DNA from: JBBIGV01 sp037447335
GTDB lineage: Bacteria; Bacteroidota; Ignavibacteria; Ignavibacteriales; Ignavibacteriaceae
Assembly (NCBI GenBank): GCA_037447335.1
Contig: JBBIGV010000076.1
Coordinates: 1-16,079 of the forward strand
Reading direction: 5' to 3'
DNA length: 16,079 nucleotides
Shown here: positions 1-7,394 of the stretch, piece by piece
Numbering within the stretch: position 1 is the stretch's first letter
How the letters are laid out: every line of letters starts with the position of its first letter
Notes under the pieces: model-generated
The model's database searches: none
What the model was told of the DNA's origin: nothing
The model's input: only the letters and a program-made list of their open reading frames with translations
Program-made: the position numbers and the translations under genes

Positions 1-53
1 TAGAATAATTTCTAAACATTTTAATTAATCTTGAAAAAAGTGCGGAAGTCAGG

Positions 54-1007
54 ATGATACTGCGCGCAATTTTCGGATTGGCGATTGCACAGGTGATAAT
101 CGGCTTTTCGACAGATGTTACATTTTTATTTATTGCAAGATTACTTCAAGGAGCACTCAGCGGATTTTTGCCGGCAGCAATGGCTCTGGCTGCTTCAAAC
201 ACACCGGAAGATAAAACAAGTTATGTACTCGGTACACTGCAATCCTCAACTACTGCAGGTAATATTCTCGGACCATTAATCGGCGGTGTTCTTTCGGATA
301 TTATCGGATTCAGAAACGTGTTTTTCGCTGTTGCAGGTTTATTATCTATTACAGGATTTCTTGTACTTATCTTTGTAAAAGAAGAAAGAAGAAGATCGGA
401 AGATATTCATCCGTTTTCATTTATTCAGAACTGGAAATTTCTTTTGCATGAAAAAAATCTTCTCGTTCCGTCTATACTTATAATGATTACAGCGTTAGGG
501 TTTTCTTTCGTGAGACCGATTTTTGTTCTTTATATAGAAAATCTGAATATTTCGACAAACATACTGGCCACTATTACGGGCGCTTTATATAGTATAGTCG
601 GGTTCTTTTCAACCATAGGTTCGCCGTGGTGGGGCAAGAAAGCCGAAACAATCGGAATAAAAAAATCTCTGCTTTATGCTTCAATTATTACAGGACTAAT
701 GTATTGCTCTCATGCTTTTATAACAGATCCGCTTCATCTGATCCCGGTCAGAATGATTCTGGGGTTTGGATTCGGCGCGCTTCTGCCGCTGCTGTTTTCG
801 GCAGTAAGCAAAAATGTAAAAGCAGAACGAAGAGGAGGAGTAATCGGTGTTGCATCAAGCTTTCAGATACTCGGTAATATGACCGGACCCATCGTTGGCG
901 GTTATGCAGTCAGTATGATCGGCATAAAATCAGCTTTTATATTAACAGGGATGTTCTTTTTTATGATGGTGGTTCTGATTAAAATAAAAATGAAAAATCA
1001 GAATTAA
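54..1007 (+). pseudogene. MFS drug-efflux transporter, MdtG-like, 5'-truncated
   Basis: The readable 317 residues match the major facilitator superfamily, DHA1 drug:H+ antiporter group. The stretch MILRAIFGLAIAQVIIGF followed by ARLLQGALSGF, GTLQSSTTAGNILGPLIGG and, in the second half, WWGKKAETIG and GNMTGPIVGG runs parallel to E. coli MdtG as I remember it. By that comparison the first residue here corresponds to about residue 87 of a ~400-residue family, so TM1, TM2 and the loop-2/3 DRxGR motif are missing; about ten TM segments remain. All three frames contain stops within bases 1-40 (TAA at 6-8 in this frame), so the missing part does not lie directly upstream. ATG 54 has a GGAAG 5 bases before it, but a functional antiporter without TM1-2 is unlikely. 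The gene converges on and overlaps the MATE gene by 4 bases. The family call is firm; whether it is a true pseudogene or an assembly artefact is open. Confidence 0.75.
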
Positions 1008-2356
1008 ACGGTTTTTTCCTTATGCCAGTTGCCCGCTTTGAATTTAATATAAATTATTGCTGCATAAAGTATGATGTAAACCGGAAGTGCAAGCCATGCA
1101 AAAGTTAATCCGAGCTTCAGATAAACACCAAGGAAATAAGCAAGCGGAACAAAGATGAATAAATTTGTAACAACTTCGGCAAGCATAACGAACATTGTTT
1201 TGCCTGCTGCCTGCAAACCATTAGCAAGAACTACTCCAACAGCATAAAAGATTTGTGCAAAGCCGGCAATTTGCAAAGCCGGCACTGCCGTTTGAATAAT
1301 TGTTTGATCAGTTGTAATAATAAGAAGCACATATTGAGGCAGACTGATAAAAATTACTCCAAGTAATATTGTATAATAAGTTGCTATCTTCGCCGATTCA
1401 AATCCATAAATTCTGGCAATATTAAATTTACCGGAGCCGAGATGATTTCCTACTAAAGTTTGAACAGCAACCCCAAAGCCAAAGCAAGGCAGAAATGAAA
1501 TAAACAAAGTACTGATAACAGCTTGTGTTGCAGCCTGAGCAAGGGTGCTGATTAATCCGGTAATTGCAACAAAACTCAGGAATCCAATAAGAATAAAAAC
1601 ATTCTGGAACGAAACGGGCAGAGAAATTTTGAATATCCTTTTAATGATCTCAAAATCTATTCTGAAATTCTTAAAAGTCTTAAATCTTTTCCTGTAGAAT
1701 GGCAGCAAAATAACTACAACGTAAAAAGTTACATCGGCGAAAGTTGCAAGGGTTGATCCGAGCCCCGCTCCTGCAAGTCCCATTCTCGGCGCCCCAAATG
1801 TTCCATAAATAAATATATAATTAAAAATCACATTTAACAGATTCGTGATGATCCCTGAAAACATAAAAATTTTAGTTTTACTTATACCGAAGAAAAATCC
1901 GCGGTAAGAAACCGAGATAAGAAAAAACGGAATCCCCATAAACCTGAAATAAATATATTCGGAAGCGTAACCGGCAACGCGCGGATCGGCGGCAAAAAAA
2001 TCTGCTATCGGCTTTGAGAAGAACATCCCGGTTGCTGCAACAAACACTCCGATTAACAAAGCAATGATTACTGAGTTATTTAAAACATCCGCACAGGCTG
2101 TATAATCTTCTTCACCATACCTTCTTGCAGTAATTACGTGCGTTCCGGTTGCCAGGCTTGAAAAGAAACTTATCAATGCCCAGGTAGCAAGAACACCTAT
2201 ACCCATTGCAGCCAAAGCCCACTTTGCCTCATCAAGCCTTCCGACCATTGCTGAATCAACAAGTGAGACAACCATCTGTGTGGATAAGCCGGCAATAGCT
2301 GGAAGAGCTACTCGAAGGATTCGTTTATAATAATTGTTAACAGGAAGAAGATTCAT
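1004..2356 (-). CDS. MATE family multidrug/metabolite exporter
   Basis: This is an inner-membrane Na+ or H+ coupled exporter with two MatE repeats and about 12 hydrophobic segments. The N-terminal signature GLSTQMVVSLVDSAMVGRL is the standard first helix of the family, and a second half beginning around ISLPVSFQNVFILIGF repeats the fold; length (~450 aa) is normal. I place the start at ATG 2356 (MNLLPVNNYY). A TTG three codons upstream (2365) is possible, but it falls inside a TATCTTTG element that looks like a Bacteroidota -7 box. No Shine-Dalgarno sequence is visible. The gene follows hpnE by 65 bases on the same strand, so it may be cotranscribed with squalene synthesis genes; a role in moving a terpenoid product is speculation. 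Its 3' end overlaps the convergent MFS remnant by 4 bases. Confidence 0.93.
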   Translation of the reverse strand: MNLLPVNNYYKRILRVALPAIAGLSTQMVVSLVDSAMVGRLDEAKWALAAMGIGVLATWALISFFSSLATGTHVITARRYGEEDYTACADVLNNSVIIALLIGVFVAATGMFFSKPIADFFAADPRVAGYASEYIYFRFMGIPFFLISVSYRGFFFGISKTKIFMFSGIITNLLNVIFNYIFIYGTFGAPRMGLAGAGLGSTLATFADVTFYVVVILLPFYRKRFKTFKNFRIDFEIIKRIFKISLPVSFQNVFILIGFLSFVAITGLISTLAQAATQAVISTLFISFLPCFGFGVAVQTLVGNHLGSGKFNIARIYGFESAKIATYYTILLGVIFISLPQYVLLIITTDQTIIQTAVPALQIAGFAQIFYAVGVVLANGLQAAGKTMFVMLAEVVTNLFIFVPLAYFLGVYLKLGLTFAWLALPVYIILYAAIIYIKFKAGNWHKEKTV

Positions 2357-2362
2357 TAACTG

Positions 2363-2393
2363 CAAAGATAATTAATGTGATTTAGGATTAAAA
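2363..2393 (-). promoter_or_regulatory. Possible Bacteroidota-type promoter of the MATE gene
   Basis: On the minus strand TATCTTTG (2370-2363) fits the TAnnTTTG -7 consensus of Bacteroidota. TTTT (2393-2390) lies 19 bases upstream in the place of the -33 TTTG, a 3 of 4 match. If real, transcription would start about at the ATG (2356), giving a leaderless or nearly leaderless mRNA and ruling out the TTG start at 2365. The call rests on consensus matching alone. Confidence 0.35.
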
Positions 2394-2421
2394 CCGGAAA
2401 TAAAATTTATTTGTTTATATT

Positions 2422-3726
2422 TTATTCTTTCGAATTGGTACTAACAGACCTGACCAATGCTTCAGCAGCCATCCTGCCGCTTTTTACAGCACTTTCAATT
2501 GTTGAGGGTAAACCTGTATCAATCCAATCTCCGGCTAAGAAAAAATTCTCATAGCTGGTCATTGATTTTGGACGGCTATTAATAATTTCTTTCGAAGGTA
2601 TAAAGGTTGCCCGCTTTTCATGAATTATCTTTATAGCGGTAATATTATCTTCATTAATATTCGTGTAGGCTTGTAATTCGCTTTTAATAATTTTAAGTAA
2701 ATCATCCTTATCCATTCCGATAAATTTACCGGCATCACTTATTACAATGTTTAGATGAGTTTGCTTATTAAAAATCCAGTGTATTTCGGAATCTATCAAG
2801 CCATAAAACCCGCTGCTTAACGGATTGTTTTTTAACCATATGTGAATGTTCAGGATTGAAGAATATTCAGGAGAAAAAGTGATTCCCGTTTTTCTTACAT
2901 CCACAATTTTTTCAAGTGAATGAAATGGTATTGCTGCAATAACAGAATCAAATTCTGTCAGTTCCCTTTTGGCAGTAATAATCTTAACTATTTTCGTTCC
3001 TTCTGCTTCAAGGGATATAACTCTTTCATCAGTGTATATTTCTCCCTGTTTTGAGTTAATAAATTCTTCAGCAGCTTTAACGTATGCATCACTTAATCCG
3101 TGAGCAGGAAGTATAATGGCGGCTGAAGTATTATCCCGAAAGAAAATTGCTTTTATTACCGAATAAAAAGTAAATGCAGATGCTTTAATCGGGCTTGTAT
3201 TCAAAGCACCGACACACAAAATCTCCCAAAAAGATTTAATAGTATTGTTCGTTTGTTTCTCCTCAATTAACCATTCACTCACGCTTAACTTCCGAATATC
3301 ATCCTGAAGAATAAAAGGGAGCCGGAGAAAGAATCTTATCATTAATAATTTATCCTTTAATTCGAGTGCCTGATAATTAAGCATTGCCGTAAGCATATTA
3401 AGCGGGTAAGGAAGTGCTGATGCCTGCAATGTTAAAACTTCAAAATTTTTACGCAGGAAATCTATTTTCAGTTTTTTCTGGAATGTAAAGTTTTTCTTTG
3501 CACCAATAAGTGAGAGGAAATGAAGTGTTTCGTGATAGCATCCCATCAGGATATGCTGCCCGTTATCAAGAACATCACCGGTTACTGTGTCGGTAAATGA
3601 ATAGGCTCTTCCACCTGATTTGGATGATGCTTCAAACAAAAGAATTTTATGACCTTGCTGTGAAAGAAGCGCCGCGGAAGTAAGTCCTGCAAACCCTCCC
3701 CCTATTACAACAATTTTTTCAGGCAT
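2422..3726 (-). CDS. hpnE: Hydroxysqualene dehydroxylase HpnE
   Basis: This is a FAD-dependent amine-oxidase-fold enzyme that reduces hydroxysqualene to squalene, the last step of the bacterial HpnC/D/E route from farnesyl diphosphate. The N-terminus has the dinucleotide-binding loop VIGGGFAGL (residues 7-15) with the ribose-binding Glu32 in FEAS, then SGGRAYSF (37-44) and DNGQHILMGCY (54-64), a stretch I associate with HpnE rather than carotenoid desaturases. The C-terminal FAD motif is LAGDW...PSTIESAVKSGRMAA near residues 397-423. Length (434 aa) is normal. The ATG at 3726 overlaps the end of hpnD by 8 bases, implying coupled translation. The placement directly after HpnC and HpnD makes the assignment much stronger than sequence alone. 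Confidence 0.93.
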   Translation of the reverse strand: MPEKIVVIGGGFAGLTSAALLSQQGHKILLFEASSKSGGRAYSFTDTVTGDVLDNGQHILMGCYHETLHFLSLIGAKKNFTFQKKLKIDFLRKNFEVLTLQASALPYPLNMLTAMLNYQALELKDKLLMIRFFLRLPFILQDDIRKLSVSEWLIEEKQTNNTIKSFWEILCVGALNTSPIKASAFTFYSVIKAIFFRDNTSAAIILPAHGLSDAYVKAAEEFINSKQGEIYTDERVISLEAEGTKIVKIITAKRELTEFDSVIAAIPFHSLEKIVDVRKTGITFSPEYSSILNIHIWLKNNPLSSGFYGLIDSEIHWIFNKQTHLNIVISDAGKFIGMDKDDLLKIIKSELQAYTNINEDNITAIKIIHEKRATFIPSKEIINSRPKSMTSYENFFLAGDWIDTGLPSTIESAVKSGRMAAEALVRSVSTNSKE

Positions 3727-4564
3727 AAACTAAGTTATACTTTGCCCACACACCGATTGAAATGCCAACTTTTTCAAATTTGTTGACCCTGATATTATTC
3801 TGAAATACATTGTAGCGTGCATCAATAATTTTTTCGAGCATTCTGTAATAGATATGCTGCATTGCCCTGGCAGCAAACATAGATGCTTTATCATCAAGAT
3901 TAAGACTTCTTGTTGCCTTATCAAAATAATCTTTTGCACGCTGAGCTTCGAATTCCATCAGCGCAATAAAATTATCATTATAAACATGATTTGATAACTC
4001 TTCTTCCGTATAATTAAACCTTTCAAGGTCTTCCTGCGGTAAATAGATCCTGCCCCGCGAAGCATCTTTTTTAACATCGCGCAGAATATTTGTCATTTGA
4101 AGTGCAAGCCCGAGGTTTACGGCAAAATCCTTTGCAGAAGGATGTTTATATCCGAATATTTCAATGCACATTAATCCAACTGTTGAAGCAACCCTGTAGC
4201 AGTAAACTTTAAGATCTTCAAAAGATAAATATCTTTTATTCTGAAGATCCATTTCCATTCCTTTGAGAAGATCAAAGACGGGTTCTACGGGAATGTTGAA
4301 TTGTTTTATAGTTTTCCCCAGCTTATTAAGCAGATTATATTCACTGCTTCCCTGCAGAGATTGTTCAAGCTCAATTCTCCACTTATGAAGCCTGAGATAT
4401 TTAATTTCATCGGGATCAGAGCCTTCGTCCACAATATCATCAGTCTGACGGCAAAATGCATAAACGGTATTCATTGCATCCCGCTTTGCAGTTGGCAGAA
4501 GGTTAAACGCATAATAAAAACTGCTTCTGCTTTCACGTGCTATATCTTTTGCGTTGTCAGACAT
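3719..4564 (-). CDS. hpnD: Presqualene diphosphate synthase HpnD
   Basis: This squalene/phytoene synthase family enzyme condenses two farnesyl diphosphates to presqualene diphosphate. Both aspartate-rich motifs that bind Mg2+ and diphosphate are present: D42-D43-I-V-D46 in RQTDDIVDEG, and D163-V-K-K-D167 in NILRDVKKDASRGRIYLP. GMEMDL (102-107) and the helix YCYRVASTVG (121-130) are also typical. At 281 residues it has the usual length. The polar RDVKKD second motif and the position between hpnC and hpnE favour HpnD over phytoene synthase. The ATG at 4564 overlaps hpnC by 8 bases; the TGA at 3719-3721 overlaps hpnE by 8 bases. No lesions are seen. Confidence 0.93.
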   Translation of the reverse strand: MSDNAKDIARESRSSFYYAFNLLPTAKRDAMNTVYAFCRQTDDIVDEGSDPDEIKYLRLHKWRIELEQSLQGSSEYNLLNKLGKTIKQFNIPVEPVFDLLKGMEMDLQNKRYLSFEDLKVYCYRVASTVGLMCIEIFGYKHPSAKDFAVNLGLALQMTNILRDVKKDASRGRIYLPQEDLERFNYTEEELSNHVYNDNFIALMEFEAQRAKDYFDKATRSLNLDDKASMFAARAMQHIYYRMLEKIIDARYNVFQNNIRVNKFEKVGISIGVWAKYNLVYA

Positions 4565-5402
4565 TTAAGGTTGACTTAATAAGTAATTTTAAAAAATCTT
4601 TTTTATTTAATTTTGGTCTGTTACCAAAAATTGAAAAATCATTCATAACTATTTTATTCAGAATTTCTTCTCCGCCAAGTACTGTCCATCTGATTTCGTA
4701 TTTCAGTCTGCCTGACAGATGATTGAGCAGGCTTCTTCCTTCGTTGAAGAATGACCTTGTGCGGTGAACCTGATGCTCTAATAACGACTTAAAATTAAGA
4801 CTATTTTCACTTATTTCAAAGATATTCCGGTTTACGTTGAATTGTTTCAATTCATTCTGAGGCAGATAAATTCTGCCTTTATTAAAATCTGTTTCAATAT
4901 CCTGCCAGAAGTTCGTGAGCTGCAGCGCTGTGCAAATTTTATCCGAGAGTTCATAAACATCATCTTCACGGATATCATAAAGCTGAAGAATCAGCCTGCC
5001 GACCGGATTAGCAGAACGCCTGCAATAATCGAGAAGCTCATCAAAATCATCATATTCCGTTTTAATTACATCCTGCCTGAAAGCTGAAAGAAGATCAAAG
5101 AACAAATCAGGATCGAGGTTGTGATTATTAATTGTCAAATACAATGCCTCTTCAAAATCATTTTCAAAATTGCCGGAAATTAAACCTGAAAGCCGGTTCC
5201 GGAAATTATCAAGCAACTCAAGGCGGTATTCGGAAGTAAGATTTCCCTCATCGGCAAAATCGTCTGCAGTGCGTGCAAACCAATAAATGATTGCAACATC
5301 TTTTCTTAACTTTTTTTTGATAAGAAAAGAAACAACCGGAAAGTTTTCGTAGTGCTGCTTTGCAAATTCGATTGCAGCATTATATGCTTCGCTTTTTTTC
5401 AA
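4557..5402 (-). CDS. hpnC: Hydroxysqualene synthase HpnC
   Basis: This is the second squalene/phytoene synthase paralogue of the operon, converting presqualene diphosphate to hydroxysqualene. HYENFPVVSFLI (17-28) and YWFARTADDFADEG (40-53) are characteristic of HpnC. The first Asp motif is D47-D48-F-A-D51; the second is D168-I-E-T-D172 in TNFWQDIETDFNKGRIYLP. At 281 residues it is of family length. The start is a TTG at 5402: no in-frame ATG lies before the conserved HYENFP block, and starting here gives the expected short leader before it. No Shine-Dalgarno sequence precedes it. It is the first gene of the hpnC-hpnD-hpnE operon. No squalene-hopene cyclase is in the window, so the end product (hopanoid or other) cannot be read here. 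Confidence 0.93.
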   Translation of the reverse strand: MKKSEAYNAAIEFAKQHYENFPVVSFLIKKKLRKDVAIIYWFARTADDFADEGNLTSEYRLELLDNFRNRLSGLISGNFENDFEEALYLTINNHNLDPDLFFDLLSAFRQDVIKTEYDDFDELLDYCRRSANPVGRLILQLYDIREDDVYELSDKICTALQLTNFWQDIETDFNKGRIYLPQNELKQFNVNRNIFEISENSLNFKSLLEHQVHRTRSFFNEGRSLLNHLSGRLKYEIRWTVLGGEEILNKIVMNDFSIFGNRPKLNKKDFLKLLIKSTLNV

Positions 5403-5782
5403 TTTAATCTGAATTGTCTTTGAAGAATAAATTGTTATGAATCGTTTATATAAAGAATTTTTAATGATCTAAAATTAGTCAATCTGTTATTGATCTGATA
5501 ATAAATTGAATTGTGATAATAAAAATAACATCTTCGAATAGTGCTGACCAAACAACAATACATTAAAATTTCTGCTTATTCGACTTGCTTTATAATTAAA
5601 GCCCTGTTTCGTTTCTGCGAGGGAGAGAGTGTGTTGTTTTGGTTATTCTAGAAGCTGAAGCCTATTGAGGATCTGAGGTTAAATGAGAGAATGTTACTTT
5701 GTTCAGTTATCAAAAAAATCACCCCGTCGGCTTATGACAGACGGGGTGAAATATTTAGTTCAAAATTCTTTATAGAGAATTT
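5403..5782. other. Intergenic region upstream of hpnC
   Basis: These 380 bases hold no credible gene on either strand. The right end contains the minus-strand terminator of the secreted-protein gene (5712-5749). The rest should carry the promoter of the hpnC operon. The closest -7-like match on the minus strand is TAATTTTA around 5470-5477 (consensus TAnnTTTG, one mismatch), without a matching -33 box, so I do not call it. Confidence 0.6.
5712..5749 (-). terminator. Intrinsic terminator of the secreted T9SS protein gene
   Basis: A perfect 10-bp GC-rich inverted repeat, TCACCCCGTC (5719-5728) and GACGGGGTGA (5740-5749), encloses an 11-base loop. Read on the minus strand it is followed at once by seven T (A tract 5712-5718). 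It lies 33 bases beyond the stop codon of the minus-strand gene ending at 5783, exactly where a rho-independent terminator is expected. It also separates this gene from the hpnC operon. Confidence 0.92.
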
Positions 5783-7126
5783 TTATTTATTAAGAATCAT
5801 CTTCTTCACTGAAGTGAAGTTTGAGCCATCTGCTCCGACAGCTTCAATCCGGTACATATAAACACCGCTCGGCATATTTTCAGCATTGAATGCAACCGAG
5901 TGCATACCAGCCCGAAGATCAGCGTTAACTAATGTGGCTATTTCCTGCCCGAGAATGTTAAATATTTTCAACATAACTTTTGAATCAACTGCTAATCCAA
6001 AGTTTATAGTAGTAGATGGGTTGAACGGATTCGGATAGTTCTGCACAAGTTCAAACTGAACCGGCACATCAACTTCGACTTCAACCACGGGCGAATAAGC
6101 GAATGTTCCGTCGTGATCAATCTGTTTCAAACGATAATTATAAGTGCCGTTATTTACTTTTGCATCAGTATACGAGTAATGATTCAATTCAGATGTTGTG
6201 CCTTGCCCTTCAACAAAGCCAATCGCCTGCCAGTCACTGCTGCTGGTCTTGCGCTCAACTTCAAAACCCTTATTATTTATTTCGGATGCGGTTGACCACG
6301 AAAGATTTACATTATTACCAACAGAGAAAGCGGTAAAAGAGACCAGTTCAACAGGGATATAACCCGGAAAACTTCCGCCGTTAGCCATTGCGTAAATCAT
6401 CATTTCATTCAGTGAATGGTAGAAATTATTATTTGTAAAGTATCGGGGATCAAGGAAAAAGCTGATGCCGATGTAACCGGTATCAACAACGCCAACTGCT
6501 GCGACTGTATCAACAGTACCTCTTCCTGTATAATGATAAAGAACTGATGAGCCGCTGAGAGGTTGAACACCATCCGGATAGAATCCTGCGCCAACCGGTG
6601 AAGTTGTATAAGACCGCATATTGCCAACATCAATTGACACTCCTGTTATAGAGTTATATGCAGTCAGGTTAGCATTATCATTCCTGTAATTAAATTTAAG
6701 CAGGGTTGCAGCTAACACTAAATCCTGTGCAGCCGAACCAGTGCGCGAGTAATTATAGCCCTGATCAGCGCCGATGAAAATGAGGGTTCGTTTATTAGCG
6801 ACCGTACCTCCCTGCAGCCACGCTTTTAAACTGTCTCTCGAAGCTGCACCAAGATACCTTGTATCAATAGCATCAAATGATGTTTCCTGGATAATAATTG
6901 ATTTGTACTGACCCAGTCCGGATAAAACTGCTGCTGTATTGAATGTTGCAACAGCGTATGTAGTTAAAAGAGAATTGACTGCCGCCATCAGCGAATCTCT
7001 GTCAGCTAAACGTTTAAGCTGACTTGTGGTGAAGGTAGTGTCATGGTAAAGGATAAGTATATCATTTTGCGCGTAGGCAAAATTCAATCCTATCAGAACG
7101 TATACCAGTAGAATTGTTTTTTTCAT
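5783..7126 (-). CDS. Secreted protein with T9SS type A sorting domain
   Basis: The 447-residue protein starts with a signal peptide (MKKTILLVYVLIGLNFAYA, cleavage predicted before Q20). Residues ~22-250 form an alternating alpha/beta domain (ILILYHDT, SIIIQET, TLIFIGADQG) that vaguely recalls a class I amidotransferase-like/ThuA-like fold, but I see no catalytic Cys and do not assign an activity. Residues ~258-353 are a fibronectin-III-like domain (VELVSFTAF..NLSWSTASEINNKGFEVERK). Residues ~359-447 are the T9SS C-terminal sorting domain, with QNYPNPFNPSTTI, LGQEIATLV and PSGVYMYRI. The protein is thus expected to cross the outer membrane by the Por/T9SS machinery and be anchored or released. 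The ATG at 7126 has a strong AGGAG six bases upstream. Terminator and promoter are both visible, so it is probably monocistronic. Confidence 0.88.
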   Translation of the reverse strand: MKKTILLVYVLIGLNFAYAQNDILILYHDTTFTTSQLKRLADRDSLMAAVNSLLTTYAVATFNTAAVLSGLGQYKSIIIQETSFDAIDTRYLGAASRDSLKAWLQGGTVANKRTLIFIGADQGYNYSRTGSAAQDLVLAATLLKFNYRNDNANLTAYNSITGVSIDVGNMRSYTTSPVGAGFYPDGVQPLSGSSVLYHYTGRGTVDTVAAVGVVDTGYIGISFFLDPRYFTNNNFYHSLNEMMIYAMANGGSFPGYIPVELVSFTAFSVGNNVNLSWSTASEINNKGFEVERKTSSSDWQAIGFVEGQGTTSELNHYSYTDAKVNNGTYNYRLKQIDHDGTFAYSPVVEVEVDVPVQFELVQNYPNPFNPSTTINFGLAVDSKVMLKIFNILGQEIATLVNADLRAGMHSVAFNAENMPSGVYMYRIEAVGADGSNFTSVKKMILNK

Positions 7127-7211
7127 TTTCTGCTCCTCAGATTAATGATTGGTTATTATTTCAGTTAATTAGAATCTTAAGGTCTTCAGTATTTTAATAA
7201 GTAATCCGCCG

Positions 7212-7243
7212 CAAACTTAAATTCTATCGGGTGAAGAAGCAAT
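7212..7243 (-). promoter_or_regulatory. Bacteroidota-type promoter of the secreted-protein gene
   Basis: On the minus strand TAAGTTTG (7219-7212) is an exact TAnnTTTG -7 box. ATTG (7243-7240) sits 20 bases upstream, one base off the TTTG -33 box. Transcription would start near 7205-7207 and leave a leader of about 80 bases before the ATG at 7126. This is a consensus match in the expected position. Confidence 0.55.
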
Positions 7244-7302
7244 AAAAAAATAGAGCTGACGATTTTCCGGAGTGGCTCGTCTCAATCTGAGATTACATCG
7301 AC

Positions 7303-7333
7303 TTTGGCTCAAGCAAAGAATTGGTTAACTTTG
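7303..7333 (+). promoter_or_regulatory. Bacteroidota-type promoter of prfC
   Basis: TTTG (7303-7306) and TAACTTTG (7326-7333) are exact matches to the Bacteroidota -33 (TTTG) and -7 (TAnnTTTG) boxes, separated by 19 bases. The predicted start near 7337-7340 gives a leader of about 55 bases to the prfC ATG. This is the best promoter match in the window and supports the taxonomic placement. Confidence 0.7.
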
Positions 7334-7394
7334 CAATAAAGAATTTTCAAACATTATACAATATTCTGCTTTTCCCTCATAAAGATTATTCCAA

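Noticed and set aside
4557..5402. Phytoene synthase (carotenoid pathway) for the two synthase paralogues
   Set aside because: Two paralogues in tandem with an HpnE-type oxidoreductase, the HYENFPV and DNGQHILMG signatures and the coupled overlaps all point to the HpnCDE squalene route.
5719..5749. Palindromic repeat of a mobile element (REP/MITE-like)
   Set aside because: Only one copy occurs in the window, and the seven-T tail and position after a stop codon fit an ordinary terminator.
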